A stretch of 64,000 bases of DNA from Lindgomyces ingoldianus. Lineage: Eukaryota; Ascomycota; Dothideomycetes; Pleosporales; Lindgomycetaceae. The notes beneath the pieces were generated by a model. That model was given only the letters and a program-made list of their open reading frames with translations. It was not told where the DNA came from and searched no databases. Positions within the stretch are counted from its first letter, which is position 1. Each line of letters starts with the position of its first letter. The stretch lies in the NCBI RefSeq assembly GCF_010093535.1, contig NW_022985162.1, positions 568,402-632,401 of the forward strand, given 5' to 3'. This document shows, one piece after another, positions 60,700 to 64,000 of this stretch. A program made the translations under genes and the position numbers.

Positions 60700-62115
60700 A
60701 ATACATGTTTCCACATAGAGCGCAAGCGTCTCTTTCATACTGATACGAATCACAGGATACAAATGATTCTGATCGAGGGCTATCGAGCAACCAGTAGACG
60801 ATGTAACTCAGTGTTTCCACTATTGTGTACTGAAGCATTGTTTCCTCAATACTGTTACCTTCAATGTCCCAATGGCTCACATTGTTTGCCAGAAATATCC
60901 TCATGATTGTCATTCCTCCTCGTTCAATAGATTTGCCTCAAATCCAATATGCCTCTCTCCCAAGTCGTATCTCTCTTCACCGTTCCAACTCCACACAATT
61001 CTTTCTCCCAAAATGTCCTTCCAATCAGAGATGGATACCCGCACCCGACTATTTTCGGGAGTGTCAGGACACTTCTTCGAATGTCTATCGCAGCTCAATT
61101 CACTAACGGAACCGTCCGGCCCTGTTCTGCAGAAGATCTAGTCGTCGTCCACCTTCAGGCCACTCTCTAAATCGCAACTGACTCAGCAGAAGACTAACGA
61201 AATGATTTTCTCGACACGGGGCGAAAGCCTAACTGGGAACATGTCGTGGACGACGCGGTCCAGAAATTTCGAAACGTGTGGTTTAGTTCTGACACACGTG
61301 TCACATCCCCAGTGCCGCAACCCCGATAAGACTATGTCCCTCGAATGCATCTTAGCTGCCTACTTGGATCATACTGTTGACCAAGGTCGAGAGATTCTCG
61401 ACACCCCTAAGAATCGTACTCGCTTCCGACGAGGGCATTGGTTCTTGTTTGCCTCCTTTCTCGGCCATTTCGGGACTTAGGGAGCTTGCCCTTAAGCCTG
61501 ATAGCAAGTATAATGACGAGAGGTAGGGCAGGGTGAATAATGATGGCTTTCCGTATTCAACTAAGGCGTACAATGATTGGAGCTATATTGCGAGGGATGT
61601 CTGGCTAGAATACATGCAATGGACAGGTCTACGGGGGAAATAATAGAGGTCTAGCTCAACTCGCCGCTGGAGTTAATCTTTGTGATAAGAACACATGACG
61701 AGCATGTTGTGTTCGCTGACAGATTGGGGAAGGCATACACCACCATATAACAATCAAATACATACGATTTATTAAAAGAACTATGGGCATGGTGTGGATG
61801 TGATCTCTAACAGAGTGTTGTGTATGGAAGCAACATTGTTACCTTCGAAATAGATATGCAAATATAATTTAATCCAAATCACTACATGAGTCCTTCTATC
61901 CAGAATATGTACAAAGAGTGGGAACTAACCGAAGCAAGTTCAATAGAAAGTCACGGAAGATGTATACATGAAGCGACTGCTACCGTGCATTTACCGCGCA
62001 TTTACCGACTTAAAAAAAGAGAGGTTCAAGTTGGCCCTGTGCCTATTCCCATACCCCAGAACTTCGAGAACATCTGCTGATAACCCCGCCACCCTCCCCA
62101 CCCACATTGCTCAGT
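60700..62115. other. Intergenic between ALG5 and the small secreted protein
   Basis: 1.4 kb between converging stop codons. Two short ATG-initiated plus-strand frames (61013-61141 and 61202-61480) are adjacent, but no splice pair joins them in phase and they carry no recognised domain. No gene is supported. Confidence 0.5.
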
Positions 62116-62493
62116 TTAGCAAGCGATATTGGTGTTCCGGACCCAACAGTCATCGGTGAAAGGGATCTGGTGGCAGATAACCTTCTGCGTGCCATCGCAC
62201 CATTCGTTGCCGTCGACAACGCAATTGTCGCCAAAGACAGAGCAACTGTCAAATTTGTCGCGCTTCTCCTTGGCTGCGCATGCTTCCTGGGTATACCGGA
62301 CCCAGCAGTCGCTGCCGAATTTGTGGCATACAGAGATTTTGCCGGTCTCGGGATCGCAGAACTCTTGGTCTTGGACGGCGCAGTTGCTGCCGAATACAGA
62401 GCATGGTTCGAACTTGTCGCGTTTGTCCTGGGAGGGCATACCCATGGCAGTGAGGCCGAGCATGGCGATAGCGGTGATGATTGTGAAGCGCAT
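62116..62493 (-). CDS. Small secreted protein with two Lys-Arg-flanked six-Cys repeats
   Basis: I do not recognise the family. The single-exon 125-residue protein begins with a signal peptide (MRFTIITAIAMLGLTAMG) and a short spacer ending in Lys24-Arg25. Two homologous 47-residue units follow, 26-72 and 79-125, each starting with Asp-Lys-Phe and CSVFG and ending in a CWVR block and a final Cys. Each has six cysteines; unit positions are 6, 13, 21, 31, 38, 47 in the first and 6, 13, 21, 29, 38, 47 in the second. The second unit is preceded by AAKEKR, so both sit directly after Lys-Arg, the Kex2 cleavage signal. The predicted products are two disulfide-rich 47-residue peptides, or one two-domain protein if uncleaved. 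A TATATA lies 153 bp upstream. A 152-codon frame on the opposite strand is taken as its shadow. Role unknown; effector, antimicrobial or signalling peptides are possibilities only. Confidence 0.85.
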   Translation of the reverse strand: MRFTIITAIAMLGLTAMGMPSQDKRDKFEPCSVFGSNCAVQDQEFCDPETGKISVCHKFGSDCWVRYTQEACAAKEKRDKFDSCSVFGDNCVVDGNEWCDGTQKVICHQIPFTDDCWVRNTNIAC

Positions 62494-64000
62494 GTTCGAG
62501 TTTTGGGGGTTTGGATCTGGGGTAAAAAGGAAAGAATGTGTTTAAAGAAGGTGGGGCTTTACTAGCTGTTGTAGAAAGAGAAAATTCTGACTTTGAAAGA
62601 CCTGTAATTTCTATGAAAGGAGTTCTGGATGAAAAAAAAAATAGATATATACACACGGCATACTTATACAGATGCTGAGAAACACCACAGACTCTCTAGC
62701 TTCATCGCTGCACCGTAGTACAATGGCTGTGATGTAAACATCGGACAGTATAACGGTCTGTGTATGTTAGAGCTAGATACAGTCTCCCAATTGGAATCGT
62801 AAGTTGTTCAGTTGAAACAGAGCCTCATCGGACACTTTTGTGGCGTCGGAAGACTGATGTGGTGGTCGGGGATTACGTGAGAAACCCTTTCCGCATTCGG
62901 CAAACAATCTCTGGGGACGACGAGTGACTTTGCAAATCCTGGTCGCCAGCGAAATCCTTTCCACACGTCCCTCTACACCACCGTCAATGAGCACCTTCAC
63001 TTGCCTAAGGCCTATTTATCCTCGGTAAGTTCTTTATCTCTTCTGACTCGCTGAAAATCCCCTATGATTTCACTGAAGCTGTGCGCCTAGATAATGCTGG
63101 TTGCGCTTTCAAGTTGTATTTGTAACCAGGCCAAGCCACTATCTATGAGTGCCTCTCTCCACATGCCATGGCTGCCCTAGAGGCTCCACGTCAATACAAC
63201 ACTCTTCCGTTACACCACCACGCAGCCTTACAGTATTATCTCTCTGCTTCTGGGCCGGCTTCGTAAGGATTCATGTCGAAAGTGCCACAAGTTTGGAAAC
63301 CGCTAAAGCGGACGAAGGAAAAGGCACTCTCCTTATACGTCAAGACCTTTCTTGGGTGTGAGGAAGACAGTCGCAGCACCTCGAACGTGTTGTTCGTTGC
63401 TAATGCATGGGACTGGGGGGGGGTTCTTTTTTTGCAGTGCCATCGCAACTTTTCTCTTCCTTGTGCCGCACAAGAGAGTTCAGGAACGGGCCAGATGTGT
63501 CTAGAATCTACTCTCAGGATCCGTGACAGTTTCCAGTAGGCTCTCCTTTCTACAGATTGCAGAGGGCGAGATGACAGTGTCGGTTGTGCCACACTCATCC
63601 AAGGAGTGCCTAGTAGAACCTCCTATCTCTAACGAATTGACGCTCAACAGAACTGTAAGTAGCCCTTGACACCTGGAAAGTGATATTCACTTTTAAGGTT
63701 ATGCAACAATATGTTCACTGGGAACGTATCACAAATTTAAGACGCCCAGAGTCAAGAATACATGCTGTTAGAAAGGGGACCAATAGTCCCATAGTTATCC
63801 AGGAGATAGCGAACCTCGGATATGGCGCTAAGGTTGCCTGGCCAAAGTATCTGCATTAACATCGTTCCTCATAGGATATGACGTTAGGACGTTGTGACAA
63901 GTCATGCATTTATACGGATTAAGAGTGTAGCGCTTGGGGGAGGCCTTGAATTGAGCTAGTAATGATTTTACATCACTGAGCGTTGGCGGACGGAGGTGGT
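62494..64000. other. Upstream region of the small secreted gene and window end
   Basis: 1.5 kb with no supportable gene. The first 160 bp carry a poly-A/T run near 62632-62641 and TATATA at 62646-62651. A run of nine or more G at 63416-63423 followed by T-rich sequence occurs further on. Frames of 60-120 codons beyond 62700 lack features. Confidence 0.5.
62646..62651 (-). promoter_or_regulatory. TATA box candidate of the small secreted gene
   Basis: TATATA followed downstream on the minus strand by a T-rich tract, 153 bp before the ATG. A TATA element is common in strongly inducible fungal genes; function is not shown. Confidence 0.4.

Noticed and set aside
60864..61106. Possible small gene after ALG5
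   Set aside because: Several overlapping short frames in different phases with no shared features; typical of noncoding sequence.
61013..61480. Two adjacent short frames that might be exons of one gene
   Set aside because: The first (43 codons) ends at TAG; no GT..AG pair joins it in phase to the second, and neither has a recognisable domain.
62107..62565. 152-codon plus-strand frame opposite the small secreted protein
   Set aside because: It has no signal, domain or repeat of its own beyond that mirrored from the minus strand, while the minus frame has a signal peptide, ordered cysteines and paired Lys-Arg sites.

Overview
This 64 kb window is nuclear DNA of a filamentous ascomycete (Pezizomycotina; the exact class cannot be fixed from sequence alone, Dothideomycetes is only a guess). 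The evidence is many short spliceosomal introns (mostly 43-195 bp) with GT..AG ends and CTAAC/CTGAC branch-point-like sites, eukaryotic core genes with fungal-type architecture, a secreted AA9 lytic polysaccharide monooxygenase and filamentous-fungal transporter and esterase families. There are no operons, rRNA, CRISPR arrays or intact transposons. I reconstructed 19 protein genes; exon joins are given per gene because contiguous reading frames alone mis-state most of them.

Layout: 0.7-4.3 kb, Jsn1/Puf-type RNA-binding protein (+). 6.2-8.7 kb, mRNA capping guanylyltransferase and the cytochrome bc1 assembly chaperone Cbp3, both on the minus strand. 10.9-18.8 kb, a 2526-residue USP-family deubiquitinase (-), diverging from the RNase P/MRP subunit Pop3 (+, 19.2-20.2 kb). 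20.5-24.3 kb, SRP72 and TFIIE-alpha (both -), the latter diverging from tRNA pseudouridine synthase Pus1 (+, 24.6-26.6 kb). 27.0-30.8 kb, a secreted type-B carboxylesterase and a Pic2-type mitochondrial phosphate carrier (both -). 31.5-33.7 kb, Cdc4-like F-box/WD40 protein (-). 34.9-35.9 kb, AA9 LPMO (-). 37.3-41.2 kb, a CysA/Cys2-type serine O-acyltransferase and an MFS sugar transporter (both +). 42.1-47.9 kb, Ku70 (-) diverging from ferrochelatase (+), then pyruvate dehydrogenase E1 alpha (+). 49.8-51.6 kb, an MFS drug/metal-type transporter (-). After a gene-poor 4.3 kb come an Est1-type DNA/RNA-binding-domain protein with an N-terminal C2H2 finger (+, 55.9-58.4 kb), the dolichyl-phosphate glucosyltransferase Alg5 (+, 59.4-60.7 kb) and a small secreted cysteine-rich protein (-, 62.1-62.5 kb).

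Most genes are housekeeping and unrelated in pathway; neighbours share promoters or terminators by position rather than by function. Accessory content is limited to the esterase, LPMO, two MFS transporters and the small secreted protein. The last is the best candidate for something undescribed: a signal peptide followed by two 47-residue six-cysteine units, each directly preceded by a Lys-Arg site, i.e. the layout of a Kex2-processed repeat precursor. Other points worth checking are two GC-AG introns, a one-codon terminal exon, a Ku70 intron that keeps the frame if retained, a TCACGTGA palindrome in three promoters, and an unusual cysteine box in the deubiquitinase.
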